A stretch of 64,000 nt of DNA from Bog-752 sp963799395 (GCA_963799395.1 CAWCWZ010000042.1:1-64000), one strand, 5' to 3'; shown: positions 1 through 9,665, counted from the first letter of the stretch. The notes: a model not told the origin generated them from the sequence alone. Program-made: numbers and translations.

Positions 1-68
1 CCGGCGCCCCGCTTGCCGGCGATGCGCTTCGGCTACGTCGTCGGCGATCCGGGCGGTGGCCGCCCGCG

Positions 69-264
69 CTACCGGCGCGCCGGGATCAGCAGCAGGACGA
101 TGATCGTGATCAGCGGGAAGAAGCAGGCCAGGATCCCCCAGAGGAGTCCGCTGCGGCCTTTGCTCCCGCGCGATAGTGATCGTGAGAAAGATGAAGATGA
201 CCCAGGCGAAGAAGACGATGAGCCACCAAAGGAATGCCAGCGCTGCGACCGTGACCGCGACCAT
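69..264 (-). pseudogene. small membrane protein, frameshifted
   Basis: Two consecutive minus-strand reading frames give a roughly 65-residue protein. The ATG at 264-262 follows a G-rich stretch and opens a hydrophobic N-terminal helix (AALAFLWWLIVFFAWVIFI). After a one-base frame change near 165-175, a second hydrophobic helix (LLWGILACFFPLITIIVLLL) ends at TAG 71-69. Two short helices joined by a basic loop suggest a small inner-membrane protein of the PLDc_N or hypothetical type. No function can be assigned. The frame change resembles those in many neighbouring genes, so it may be a sequence error rather than decay. Confidence 0.45.
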
Positions 265-371
265 TTGTGCCCCCTGCCCTACTAGTGACGGATGACTCAT
301 CCTCTCACGCGCAGGCCGCCCGCGCCGTTGGCACCCCTTGTGACCTCGAAGACCTGAGAACACGGCGACAC

Positions 372-590
372 CTACGCCGGCGCCGGGGCCGATCCCGGAG
401 GCTGCCTGGGGATGCGTCCCGTGAAGAACAGGCCGACGACGCCCATGACGGCGAGCACCGCAAGCGCCGCGCGAAGGCCGTCGATCTGCGACCTGTCGTT
501 CTGCTTGACGGCCTCGTCGATCACGTCCTGGGAGTAGCCGGCCTTGGCCAGCCATCGCTCCCCCTTGCTCGTCCTAGCGGCGCGCCACTG
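372..590 (-). pseudogene. C-terminal remnant of an MFS transporter
   Basis: This minus-strand frame closes at TAG 374-372 and is blocked upstream by an in-frame TAG at 593-591. It encodes about 70 residues that read like the last helix of a DHA2-type major facilitator: a soluble stretch (AGYSQDVIDEAVKQNDRSQ) followed by the helix GLRAALAVLAVMGVVGLFFTGRIP and a short Pro/Ala tail. The preceding eleven or thirteen helices are missing, so this looks like a 5'-deleted remnant. It could instead be a short stand-alone membrane peptide, but no start codon or ribosome-binding site supports that. Confidence 0.5.
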
Positions 591-697
591 CTACTCTTAC
601 GAAGGCGCCCGCCGCGCGAGCGACGGCGGCCGAAAGCAGCGACCGCTATGTCTCACGGCGCGAGCTTTGAGTGTTCCCTGCCACGGGAGATCACGCG

Positions 698-1353
698 GTG
701 AAGAGGCCGCCCCCACTGAGGGAGTTCAAGGGCAAGGGCCGTCTCGAAGCCTTCAGCGACGGCGTCTTCGCCATCGCCATCACGCTGATGGTCATCGAGA
801 TCGCCGTGCCCCAGCATGCCGGCAGCCATCTTCTCTCGGCACTCCTCGCGAGCGCCCGATCTACCTCGCCTACTTCGTCGCGTTCATGTCGATCGGCGTC
901 GTCTGGATTGAGCACAACGCGCTGACCGAGGCGCTCGACCACGTCGACGCCGGCTTTCTGCGGCTGAACCTGCTGCTCCTGCTGCTCGTCGCCTTTCTGC
1001 CGTACCCCGCGCGCGTGATGCAGGAGTACCTGAGCCTGGTCGACACCGAGCACGGTGGCGAGCGCACGGCGGTCGCCTTCTTCGGCATCGTGCTGTTCCT
1101 GATGAGCTTGATGCTGATCGTTCTGGGGCGTTACGCCGAACGCGAGGGTCTGTTTGGCGGCGGCTCGGCCAAGGATCGCGTCGAAGACAACCGCGTGCGC
1201 TACCAGCTCGCGCCGAGCCTCATCTTCTACGCCGTGGCCACAGTGCTGGGCCTCATCCAGCCCTACGTCGGCTTGAGCCTGTACCTGCTCATCGGCGTCT
1301 ACCTGCTCCTGCCGGTGCGCACTGTCCGGAGCTGGCTGCGGCGCGGCGGCTGA
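698..1353 (+). CDS. TMEM175-family (DUF1211) potassium channel-like membrane protein, frameshifted
   Basis: GTG 698 lies 7 bases after GGGAGA and starts a protein with the family signature RLEAFSDGVFAIAITLMVIEI near residue 15. This is the FSD motif of the first pore helix in TMEM175/DUF1211 proteins. The frame must change once near 848-858 to continue into IYLAYFVAFMSIG, later hydrophobic helices and the stop at 1351-1353. The total of about 218 residues is usual for bacterial members, which form tetrameric potassium-selective leak channels. It stands alone. The frameshift is probably a sequence error, because the sequence on both sides is well preserved. Confidence 0.75.
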
Positions 1354-1447
1354 CCGTCGTAGCCACGCCAGCCCTGACAACGCTTTCCGGCCTCTCCTCA
1401 CCGTGAAGGGGGCCGTATGCTCTGTCGTAGCGAGCTGGGGGGCTACC

Positions 1448-2977
1448 ATGTCGCGCAGGAGACTCACGTTTGCAGTCGCTTCTCTGTGCTCTCGACCGCT
1501 TTGCTCGGCACGGCCGCGTCGGCCCAGGCGCGAGACCGTTCTCAGGGGACCGAGCAGCTAACGCTGAACCACGAAAGGGGCGCAAGGACCCGACCGCCCA
1601 GGTCGACTTTCTGGCCACCAGTTGCACGCGCAGCTTCTGCGCGTCAACCTGAGTGGAGCAAGGTTGAGCCGCAGCGCGACAAGTACGACAGGCCTATCTG
1701 GACAGGCTCGCGACGACCATCCACGCGGCGACGGCTGACGGCATGAAAGTCATCGTCACCTTGTACGGCACACCGAGTGGGCCTCAGACCAGTCGCTCTG
1801 GAAGTACGCTCCGCCGAGCTAAAGAAGGGCGTCTACCACAGCTTCTATCCGCCGGCCGTGAGTCACCTCGCCGACTTCCAGGCCCTCGCGACCAAGCTGG
1901 CGACCACCTTCGGCGGCGATGTGTTGGGCTACGAGTGCCGCAACGAGCCCAACCAGTGGGCTATTGTATCCGCAGCGCACGGCGTCGGACGCCGAGTATG
2001 CGGTGCGTCGCTACGCAGCCATGCTGACCGCGTTCTCCAGGGGCATCCGGGCCGGCGATCCGCAAGGCTCTCGTCATCGCCGGCTCGACCTCCCCCGCGG
2101 ACTCAACAGCGACCTGTCGACGAGTCCGCAACGCTTCGCGAGGGAGCTCAAGAGCCTGGTAAGCTGTCGGTCTTCGACGCCTACTCGCACCATCCCTACA
2201 CGGTCGGAGGCACGAGGAACATAGCGCCCGAGGCCATGCCGAGTAACCCCAACCTCACCGTCTCGCTGGGCAACATCTCGACGCTGCTCAAGATCTTCCC
2301 GAGCAAGCCGTTCTATCTCACCGAGTACGGCTACTACACCGTGTACCGGATCGCCATGGGTCTCGGTCGACCAGGCCACGCAGGCCAAGTACCTGACGAG
2401 GGCCTACAAGTTCGTGGCCCGCTACCCGCAGATCAAGGCGCTCGTCTGGTTCCCCTACCACGACTCGGGGCCGGCCGACCCGCCGCCCGACAACGGCGGC
2501 GTGTACTCGGGGCTCGTGACCACGACCGGCGCCTTCAAGCTCTCGTGGTTCGCCTTCTCCGGCGGCAACAAGTTGACGATCAAGGCGACGGCGCTGTCCG
2601 GCGCCTCGAAGCGCCTGGCCGGCGCTGCTCACGTCGGCCGCCATGGGCGGGCTCAGGGCAAGACCCTCGTACTCTACCGCAAGACGGCGGGACACCCGTG
2701 GCGCTTCATGCGCAACCTCACGACCGGAGCCAGGGGCGCCTATCACACCGCCGTCAAGGTGTCGGGCAGGACCTACTTCAAGGTCGCCTGGCTGGGCGTC
2801 GTGCAGCAGCCGGGCGCTGTCGGTAACGTAGCGGGCGCGCAAACGCCGATGGCCGGGATCGACCCTCGGTCGACCCGCTCCGGCATCGCCCCGAAGCACG
2901 CGTGGATCTGCCCGGCGGTCCGGGCCATGTCAGGCCTCGTCGTCGGTTCCGCTAATCCCGCTGGCGCTGCCTGCTGA
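1448..2977 (+). pseudogene. secreted clan GH-A glycoside hydrolase, multiply frameshifted
   Basis: The reading starts at ATG 1448 with an RRR-type signal peptide and switches frame about six or more times. Recognisable pieces in order are a secretion signal ending in ALLGTAASAQA, the strand DGMKVIVTLYGTP, the clan GH-A acid/base motif RNEPNQW (about 1935-1960), and the nucleophile motif YLTEYGYY (about 2315-2335). ALVWFPYHDSG follows near 2440, then a C-terminal beta-rich domain (about 2560-2810). Both catalytic glutamates survive, which suggests a GH5/GH39-like hydrolase acting on extracellular glycans. The exact 3' end is uncertain because the final frame overlaps the convergent DUF3618 gene. 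The frameshift density is much higher than elsewhere, so real decay is possible. Confidence 0.55.
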
Positions 2978-3212
2978 TCGTGCGCACGCCGGCGACGATG
3001 CCACCGGCCGTCGCGGCAACCGCGACCGCCATCACGGGAACGAGCAGGAGCGCCCGGCGACCCGCCGCGACCGTCTGATTGTCTGAGGCGACGGCCTCGC
3101 CGGCGGCGCCGCGCAGGGTGTCGAACGCCTTGCCGAGCTGCTCGCGCTCGCCGGCGATGTCGCCCGCGATCTCCTTGGGGCTGCGTTGCGGAGTCTTGGC
3201 CGAGCCGGCCAT
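2952..3212 (-). CDS. DUF3618 protein
   Basis: This gene starts at ATG 3212-3210 (MAGSAKTPQRSPKEIAG) and overlaps the TGA stop of the upstream holin-like gene as TGATG, which implies translational coupling. It encodes 86 residues. Residues 10-45 match the DUF3618 pattern, an E-I-x-x-x-I-x-x-x-R-x-x-L-x-x-x-x-x-x-L amphipathic helix (EIAGDIAGEREQLGKAFDTL). One transmembrane helix follows (LLLVPVMAVAVAATAGGIVAGV) with a basic tail. DUF3618 proteins of actinobacteria usually sit beside holin-X family genes, as here. Their function is unknown. Confidence 0.7.
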   Translation of the reverse strand: MAGSAKTPQRSPKEIAGDIAGEREQLGKAFDTLRGAAGEAVASDNQTVAAGRRALLLVPVMAVAVAATAGGIVAGVRTISRQRQRD

Positions 3213-3848
3213 CAGTGCACCTCGTCGTCGGAGTGTGGCATCGGGCCCGGCGTCGGCGTCGGCGAGCCGGGCGGCGTCGTAGGCGTCGTGGCTGGCGGCG
3301 GCGTCGTAGGCGGCGTGGGCGGCGGCGGTTGGACCACCGGCCGCCGGCGTCGTGGGCGGCGGCGTCGTGGGCGGCGGCGTTGGACCACCGGCCGCCGACG
3401 AAAGCACCTCGGCCGGCCTGGGCGTCTTGCCGTTGCGGCGCGGCGCGAGGTCGGTCGCCGTCTGCTGCAGGTTGGTCTTCAGCGCATCGATCGTCGTCCT
3501 GGCTTCGGCCATCGCCCGGTCGGGCGACCCCTTCTTGGCGCGTCGCAGATTGCCGCGACCGACCAGCGCCAGGATCAGGACGATGATGGCGAGAACGACC
3601 GTCACGATCAGCAGGGCGAGCCACAGAGGAAGCCAGATGTAGAGGACGACGGTGATGGTCGTCAGGGCGAAACCGAGCGCGTAGAGCGCGAGTACTCCGG
3701 CGGCGACGAACAAGCCGACCGCCGTACCGAACTGCTGGCCCTTGCGCTTGAGCTCGGTGGTGAGCAGCTCGACGTTGAGCTCGACGAGCCGCTGACTGCG
3801 CGTCCGGATCTCGGCGGCCGACGCGGCTAGGCGCTCACGAAGGCCCAT
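3212..3848 (-). CDS. Actinobacterial holin-X family membrane protein with Pro/Thr tail, frameshifted
   Basis: ATG 3848-3846 opens a protein with a helical N-terminus (RLVELNVELLTTELKRKGQQ) and two long hydrophobic helices (residues about 40-95). This is the layout of PF07332 (putative Actinobacterial holin-X, holin superfamily III). A basic region and a Pro-rich tail (PTPPPTTPPPTTP) follow. Inside the tail DNA is a tandem repeat of CCGCCGCCCACGACG-like units, and the frame must slip there (about 3310-3360) for the protein to end at TGA 3214-3212. Without the slip it reads in frame straight into DUF3618. Despite the family name there is no phage context here. Chromosomal members are envelope proteins of unknown role. 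Confidence 0.65.
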
Positions 3849-4095
3849 GACTCCCCTTCTTTCATTTCCGATCCCTCCCCGATTCGGACACTCAGGCGTC
3901 CGTCATGGCTACGACCGTACCCGTACCGGCCGTCGGCTAATCCGCGCGCGGCGCCTCGTGCCGTCGAGGGCGCGATCGACCGGGCGTTGCCGTTCGGCGC
4001 CGGGCGAACGGCGTCTAGTAGAATGCAACCGAACGGACCTCGACCACGCGGCGGGCCGCTCCCGCCCGCCGCTCCCACTGCGAGGAGAGCGCCCT

Positions 4096-5520
4096 ATGGA
4101 CCCCGCCGAATTCCGCCGCCTGGGCCACGAGCTCGTCGACTGGGTCGCCGACTACCGCGAGCACGTCGCCGAGCTGCCCGTCATGAGCCGAGTCGGACCG
4201 GGCGAGATCCAGTCGCTGCTCCCCGGCGAACCGCCGCGACGAGGCGCTCGGTCTCGACGGCATCACCGCCGAGCTCGACCGCGTCGTGCTGCCGGGGATC
4301 ACCCACTGGAACCACCCCGGATGGTTCGCCTACTTCCCCTCCAACACCGACCTCTCGTCGGTGCTGGCCGATCTCGTCTCGGCGGGCCTGGGCTCCCAGT
4401 GCATGAGCTGGCAGACGAGCCCGGCGGGCACCGAGGTGGAGAACGTGGTCATGGAGTGGCTGCGTCAGATGCTCGGCCTGCCGGTCGACTTTGCGCGGCG
4501 TCATCCACGACAGCGCGAGCACGGCCACGCTGTGCGCGCTGCTGTGCGCGCGTGAGCGTGCGAGCGGGTTTTCGCAGGACCACGGAGGCCTGCAGACGGG
4601 CGCCGCGCCGCTCGTCGTCTACGCCTCGGACCAGAGTCACAGCTCCATCCCCAAGGCCGCGCTGCTCGCCGGATTCGGCGCCGACAACCTGCGCCTGCTG
4701 GCCACCGACGACGATCACGCGCTGCGCGTCGAGGCGCTCGAGGCCGCCGTGCACGACGACCTCGCCGCCGGCCGCCGGCCCTGCGCCGTGGTGGCCGCCG
4801 TCGGCACGACCGCGACCACCGCGCTCGACCCCGTCGCGCGGATCGCCGAGGTCGCGCAGCGCCACGGCCTGTGGCTCCACGTCGACGCCGCCCTGGCCGG
4901 CACGGCCATGATCTGTCCGGAGCTGCGCTGGATGTGGGAGGGCGTCGAGCGCGCCGACTCGCTCGTGCTCAACCCCCACAAGTGGATGGGCACCGGCTTC
5001 GACCTGTCCGCCTACTACGTGCGCGACCCCGAGCACCTGATCCGCGTGATGAGCACCGACCCCAGCTACCTGCGCACGGCCCAGGACGGCCAGGTGCGCA
5101 ATCTGCGCGACTGGGGCATCCCCCTGGGGCGCCGGTTCCGGGCCCTCAAGCTCTGGTTCCTGCTGCGCGAGTACGGCGTCTCGGGCCTGCAGGACCGCGT
5201 GCGTCGCGACCTGGCCAACGCGGCGTGGCTGCGCGAACAGGTCGACGCCGCGCCCGGCTGGGAGCGCCTGGCGCCGGTCCCCCTGCAGACCGTGTGCCTG
5301 CGTCATCTGCCCGCCGCGCCGCCGACCGACGAAGACCGCCCTCACCGCGCACAACCTCGGGATCGCCGACGCCGTCAACCGGGGCGGCCACAGCTACCTC
5401 ACCCCGTCACAGCTCAAGGGCAGGCAGATGATCCGCGTCTCGATCGGCGCCCAGGCCACCGAGCGGTCGCACGTGGAGCAGTTGTGGCTCGATCTCCAAC
5501 AGGCGGCGGGGGTGCGCTGA
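4096..5520 (+). CDS. pyridoxal-dependent (aromatic L-amino-acid type) decarboxylase, three frameshifts
   Basis: ATG 4096 follows GGAGAG at 4084. The protein is a group II PLP decarboxylase related to aromatic amino acid or glutamate decarboxylases. Visible motifs are FRRLGHELVDWVADY at the N-terminus, HWNHPGWFAYFPSNT, SSVLADLVSAGLG, VIHDSASTA, the PLP-binding region WLHVDAALAGTA, and the Schiff-base lysine in LNPHKWMGTGFD. Frame changes are needed near 4234, 4495 and 5330; each restores a conserved block. The full length of about 475 residues is normal for the family. It would remove CO2 from an L-amino acid to give an amine. The substrate cannot be read from sequence. Confidence 0.75.
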
Positions 5521-5610
5521 GCCTGCGGCTCCGGCCCGCGGGCGGGGCCGCCCGGCGCGAAAGCGAGCGTCGCGGACCTACGACCGGAACGTGAAGGGAA
5601 GGTGTTGGAG

Positions 5611-6591
5611 ATGACGGCGACGAGCAGCTTCGATCTGGGCCCGGAGGCCGCGGCCGACGGACGGTTCGTACGGCAGGAGAGCGTCTTTCGGCACTGGGTG
5701 AGCGCCGACGGCAGCACGGCGCTGCCCGCCGACCCCGGCCGCTACCACCTGTACGTCAGTCTGGCGTGCCCGTGGTCGCACCGGGCGGTGATAGTGCGCG
5801 CCGTGAAGGGCCTTGACCAGGCGATCGGCATCTCCTACGCGGCTCCGTTTCGCGACAAGCGGGGTTGGGCCTTCACCGGCGAGCGCTTCGTCGAGCCGGC
5901 GACGGGCCTGGCCGGCGAGTACACCGACCTCGTCAACGGGTTCGCGTTCTTGAGCGAGGCCTACGCGGCGACGGACCCGGCCTTCAGCGGGCGGGTCACC
6001 GTCCCGGTGCTCTGGGACCGGCAGACCGGTCAGATCGTGAGCAACGAATCCGCCGACATCATCCGCATGTTCAACGACGCCTTCGACATGGTGGCCGAGC
6101 AGCACGTCGACCTGTACCCGCCGGCTCTTCGGGCGGAGATCGACGAGCTCAACGCGTTCGTCTACGACCGGGTGAACAACGGCGTCTACAAGGCCGGCTT
6201 CGCGCGCAGCCAGGAGGCCTACGACAAGGCGTTTCGGGCGCTGTTCGCGGCCCTGGCCGAGCTCGAGCAGCGGTTGGGCCGGCGACGGTTCCTGCTCGGC
6301 GACGAGATCACCGAAGCCGACTGGCGCCTGTTTCCCACACTGGTGCGCTTCGACGCCGTCTACTACGGCCACTTCAAGTGCAACGAGCGACGCCTGCTCG
6401 ACTATCCGCACCTGTGGAGCTACACCCGCGACCTCTACCGCCAGCCGGGTATCGCCGCGACGGTCGCCATGGACCAGATCAAGCGCCACTACTACACGAC
6501 GCACGACTTTCTGAACCCGAGCCGCATCATCCCCGCCGGGCCGGCCATCGACTTCTCGGCGCCACCCGGTAGGGAGCGCCTCGGCGAGTAG
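5611..6591 (+). CDS. glutathionyl-hydroquinone reductase-like glutathione S-transferase (Xi class)
   Basis: The start chosen is ATG 5611, 8 bases after GAAGGGAAGG; an in-frame GTG at 5602 would sit on top of that site. The protein has 326 residues. It has the Xi-class active site SLACPWSHR (Cys-Pro-Trp) near residue 52, an N-terminal thioredoxin-like domain with VPVLWD and SNESADIIRMFN, and a helical C-terminal domain ending in KRHYYTTHDFLNPSRIIPAGP, as in YqjG/ECM4. Family members reduce glutathionyl- (or, in actinobacteria, possibly mycothiol-) conjugated hydroquinones through the cysteine. It sits just downstream of the decarboxylase on the same strand, 90 bases away. Confidence 0.85.
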   Translation: MTATSSFDLGPEAAADGRFVRQESVFRHWVSADGSTALPADPGRYHLYVSLACPWSHRAVIVRAVKGLDQAIGISYAAPFRDKRGWAFTGERFVEPATGLAGEYTDLVNGFAFLSEAYAATDPAFSGRVTVPVLWDRQTGQIVSNESADIIRMFNDAFDMVAEQHVDLYPPALRAEIDELNAFVYDRVNNGVYKAGFARSQEAYDKAFRALFAALAELEQRLGRRRFLLGDEITEADWRLFPTLVRFDAVYYGHFKCNERRLLDYPHLWSYTRDLYRQPGIAATVAMDQIKRHYYTTHDFLNPSRIIPAGPAIDFSAPPGRERLGE

Positions 6592-6685
6592 AGGCGGAGA
6601 AGCGCCGGGTGCCGGGCGTGGCGGGATGAGTGAGCGCGACGCGGCGGGGGCGGCTGCAAGCCGCCCCCGCCGGTGCGAACGGCGC

Positions 6686-7859
6686 TAGTGTCCCGAGTCG
6701 TTAGTTCACAGGGAAATGGTTTCGGGCCACGAACTCCTGTCGTAAGGTTACGGCGATGGGAGGCAACTATGGCCCGACGTGGGCGACCGACATCTGAGGT
6801 CACGCTCAGCGCCGAGGAGCGCGAGACGCTCGAACGCTGGGCGAGACGACCAACGAGCGCACAGGCATTGGCCCTGCGCTGCCGCATCGTGCTGGCTGCC
6901 GCCAACGGTGAGCCGAACTGCGAGATCGCCGCTTCGCTGGGCTGCCATCCGACCACCGTCGGCAAGTGGCGGCGGCGCTTTGCCGAGCGCGGCCTGGATG
7001 GCCTGCACGACGAGCCCCGGCCGGGCAAGCCGCGTTCGATCTCAGACGACGATGTCGAGCGGGTGATCACAAAGACCCTGGAAGAGACACCGGCGAACGC
7101 CACCCACTGGTCGACCCGCTCGATGGCCAAAGCGACCGGGATGAGCCAGACGGCGGTGAGCCGCATCTGGCGGGCCTTCGCCTTAAAGCCCCACCAGCTC
7201 GAACACTTCAAGCTCTCGACCGACCCGCTCTTCATCGAGAAGGTCCGCGACATCGTCGGGCTCTACCTGAGTCCGCCCGAGGCCGCCATCGTGCTCTGCG
7301 TCGATGAGAAGTCGCAGATCCAGGCGCTCGACCGCACGGCCCCGATCCTGCCCCTGCTGCCCGGCACTCCGGCGCGCGCCACCCACGACTACCGCCGGCA
7401 CGGCACGACCAACCTCTACGCCGCTCTCGACGTCGCCTCCGGCTGCGTGATCAGCGACCTCACGCCTCGTCACCGCGCCGAGGACTTCCGCCGCTTCCTG
7501 GCCCTCATCGATAGAAGCGTGCCGGCCGACCTGGACGTGCACGTCATCGTCGACAACTCCTCGACCCACAAGACCCCCTCGATCCACCGCTGGCTCGTGC
7601 GTCACCCTCGGTTCACGTTCCACTTCACGCCTACCTACAGCTCCTGGCTGAACCTCGTCGAACGCTGGTTCGCCGAACTCACCGAGCGCTGGCTACGGCG
7701 GGGGACCCACCGCTCGACCAGGGAACTGGTCGCCTCGATCCGCACCTGGATCACGGGCTGGAACGACGACCCACGGCCGTTCGTGTGGCACAAGACCGCC
7801 GACGAGATCCTCGAGAGCCTCGCGGCCTATTGCCAGCGAATCAACGACTCAGGACACTA
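6686..7859 (+). mobile_element. IS630-family insertion sequence with terminal inverted repeats and TA duplication
   Basis: The element is bounded by TA dinucleotides (6686-6687 and 7858-7859), the target duplicated by IS630/Tc1-type elements. Inside them, the left end reads GTGTCCCGAGTCGTTAGTTC and the right end, on the opposite strand, reads GTGTCCTGAGTCGTTGATTC: 20 bases with 3 mismatches. A single transposase gene fills the interior. The transposase stop codon lies within the right terminal repeat. Ends and transposase look intact, so the copy may be mobile. Confidence 0.9.
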
Positions 7860-7860
7860 G
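6769..7860 (+). CDS. IS630-family DDE transposase
   Basis: ATG 6769 follows GGGAGG at 6758-6763. The 363-residue protein has an N-terminal winged helix-turn-helix (CEIAASLGCHPTTVGKWRRRF, about residues 50-70) and an IS630 linker (GLHDEPRPGKPR). The DDE catalytic triad is visible as D179 (CVDEKSQIQ), D262 (IVDNSSTHK) and E298 (NLVERWFAELT), with 35 residues between the last two. Full length and undamaged, it catalyses cut-and-paste transposition into TA sites. A close relative elsewhere in the genome would be expected. Confidence 0.95.
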   Translation: MARRGRPTSEVTLSAEERETLERWARRPTSAQALALRCRIVLAAANGEPNCEIAASLGCHPTTVGKWRRRFAERGLDGLHDEPRPGKPRSISDDDVERVITKTLEETPANATHWSTRSMAKATGMSQTAVSRIWRAFALKPHQLEHFKLSTDPLFIEKVRDIVGLYLSPPEAAIVLCVDEKSQIQALDRTAPILPLLPGTPARATHDYRRHGTTNLYAALDVASGCVISDLTPRHRAEDFRRFLALIDRSVPADLDVHVIVDNSSTHKTPSIHRWLVRHPRFTFHFTPTYSSWLNLVERWFAELTERWLRRGTHRSTRELVASIRTWITGWNDDPRPFVWHKTADEILESLAAYCQRINDSGH

Positions 7861-7918
7861 CCGCCCGTGGCTACACCGTCACCTGGTCAGTCGCTCTGGC
7901 TGAGTGCACCTCGACTTC

Positions 7919-8518
7919 CTAGCGCACGGAGGACACTATGGCCTCAAGCCGTTGAACGTCGTCTGTCTGCTGGTCTGGCAGGTAGAGTGTGTAGGCTAGA
8001 TCCGACTCATTCCACACTGCCACGGGTCGCACGACGTGTCCGTCCGCTGCCCCGCTCTGCACCCCGCCCCTGACGATACACACATCACTACCGCCGATCG
8101 TCTCTCTCACCAGATGATCGGCCCCATCTCGAAACTCCGTAGCACTCACGAGTTTGGCGAAGGCATCGAGATCGTCCTGACCAGTGGTGGCGTGCAGCTC
8201 GACACCGCTCGAGTAGAGGATAGAAAGCCAGAAGTCCGCCGAGCCATCGGGCGCTGGGAAGAATAGAACCTTGGAGATCGTCCCTGCGGTTGACTGTGGC
8301 AGTGGCACCTGCCTTCCAGCACGCGCAAGGGCGTCCGTCAGAGAGATGCCGGGCCAGGTGGGGTCTCGAAGTGGTTCCGTAATCGGCGCGACAAGACCGG
8401 CGTCACCCGTGGCCTTTTCCGCCACAGACTGTCGGGGCGCAGCCCCGGACGAGCAGCCGCACAACAGCGCCGTGAGAAGCAGAGCAACTACAAGCGCCGC
8501 CCCAAGCCGACGGCGCAT
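7919..8518 (-). CDS. lipoprotein of unknown function
   Basis: ATG 8518-8516 is preceded by a very strong ribosome-binding site (GGAGGAGGTGA). The 199-residue product starts with MRRRLGAALVVALLLTALLCGCSSG, a lipoprotein signal with a slightly unusual lipobox (LCGC), so lipid attachment at Cys 23 is expected. The mature part has a predicted alpha/beta character, with FPAPDGSADFWLSILYSSGVELHA and a C-terminal DVQRLEAIVSSVR. I recognise no family. It lies 19 bases after the stop of the secreted protein gene upstream, so the two probably form an operon. Confidence 0.7.
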   Translation of the reverse strand: MRRRLGAALVVALLLTALLCGCSSGAAPRQSVAEKATGDAGLVAPITEPLRDPTWPGISLTDALARAGRQVPLPQSTAGTISKVLFFPAPDGSADFWLSILYSSGVELHATTGQDDLDAFAKLVSATEFRDGADHLVRETIGGSDVCIVRGGVQSGAADGHVVRPVAVWNESDLAYTLYLPDQQTDDVQRLEAIVSSVR

Positions 8519-8537
8519 CACTTCACCTCCTCCACTT

Positions 8538-9325
8538 CTAGTTGTCGTGATCATCGCAGTAGACCCAGTGATTCGAATCGCCGACGTGGTTGAACCTGAA
8601 GTAGTAAGCACCGTCTTGGCCGTTCGGACCCCGTTCCACCAGTAGTACCATGTGTAGCTGGAACCCTCCTGGGCCAATCTTCGCATGTACGTAATCGAGG
8701 CCCTGGCATCAACTGAGGTTAGGCTTCTCTCCTCCCCGACGGTTAGATAGCCGTACATGAAGTCGGTGTCGTACCACGACATAACGTAGTTGCCCGCGTA
8801 GTAGACATCCCAGGTGTGAAGCCCGCTGGTGTTAATCACGGAGACCCGGGTCCGCTCTCCCACCGGCAGTCCGTACTGATAGTTGAACTGCTCCGCGTAG
8901 TAGACGCCTGCAACGACGTTCACACTGAAGAACCAAGGGTTATGGTTGGCGGGCAGACCCGAGGGCGGGTTCGACCCAGTTGCGGCATAGCCAGCCTCGA
9001 CAAGGTAGTCATTTGGGTCCCCGGGAGCCCTGACGTATATCGAGTTCACTTTTGCGCCGCTGCTCGGACGAGCGTAGGCGTACACTTCGCCCCTGTTGCC
9101 GTAGGCGGTAAGCCACGAGCCGTCTGACCACGTGGCGACTCCGTTCGCCTGATACGCTAGCGCAAACGCAGGTGTTTCACACCAAGCAAGGAAGAGTAGC
9201 GCCAGGCCGCAGGCACACAGAACTTCAATCGTCGGCTTCCAGGCCAGAGTAGTCGTCGCGGGTCGCGGACCACCCACCGCGGCGATACCTGATCTGACCC
9301 CAGACTTGGCGGCAAAAACCTTCAT
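8538..9325 (-). CDS. secreted Tyr/Trp-rich protein of unknown function, frameshifted
   Basis: ATG 9325-9323 is chosen, 7 bases after GGCGAGG. The product has a basic N-terminus and one hydrophobic export segment (CACGLALLFLAW..TPAFA), then an aromatic-rich, probably beta-sandwich domain: FFSVNVVAGVYYAEQFNYQY, LHTWDVYYAGNYV, SYTWYYWWNGV. One base must be restored near 8611-8616 to reach the proper end AYYFRFNHVGDSNHWVYC.. and TAG 8540-8538. Without it, the frame runs into the lipoprotein. About 262 residues. The domain looks like a secreted carbohydrate-binding or jelly-roll fold, but I cannot name the family. Confidence 0.6.
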
Positions 9326-9363
9326 AGAAAGCCTCGCCTGCCCCCCCGATGGGAAAACACAAT

Positions 9364-9392
9364 AGAATGACAATACGAACTGGTCATGTCAA
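9364..9392 (-). promoter_or_regulatory. candidate sigma-70-type promoter for the secreted protein/lipoprotein pair
   Basis: The minus strand carries a perfect -35 TTGACA (9392-9387) and, 17 bases on, CATTCT (9369-9364) as a weak -10. It sits in an unusually AT-rich patch 39 bases upstream of the ATG at 9325. The region from here to 9665, about 270 bases, shows no gene on either strand. Confidence 0.4.
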
Positions 9393-9665
9393 GTGCCCGC
9401 ATTGCCTCACCAGGAATGTACTCCAAAGCGATTCGTTGCCTCAGCCAAGAAAAGTACTCGAAGACTGCCGAGCCTGAACGCCGACAGACGGGCGCACGGG
9501 AGGGCGGCAACGGTGGCCCTGACGATGGCGGAGCGACGATCGATCACCGGAGAGCTGCCAATGCAGGCTGGAGGAGGCCCCCTGAAGCGCCGGGGAGCAC
9601 CCGGCTAGCCGTTCGCCCTCCCCGCGCGGCGGGAACACTACCACTACCCCCGACCAAGGAGGAGC

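Noticed and set aside
3212..3848. Prophage holin
   Set aside because: No other phage genes are nearby, and the holin-X/DUF3618 pair is common in actinobacterial chromosomes.
7919..9373. One 484-residue secreted protein
   Set aside because: A strong ribosome-binding site and lipoprotein signal lie inside it, and a frame change restores a better C-terminus for the first gene.
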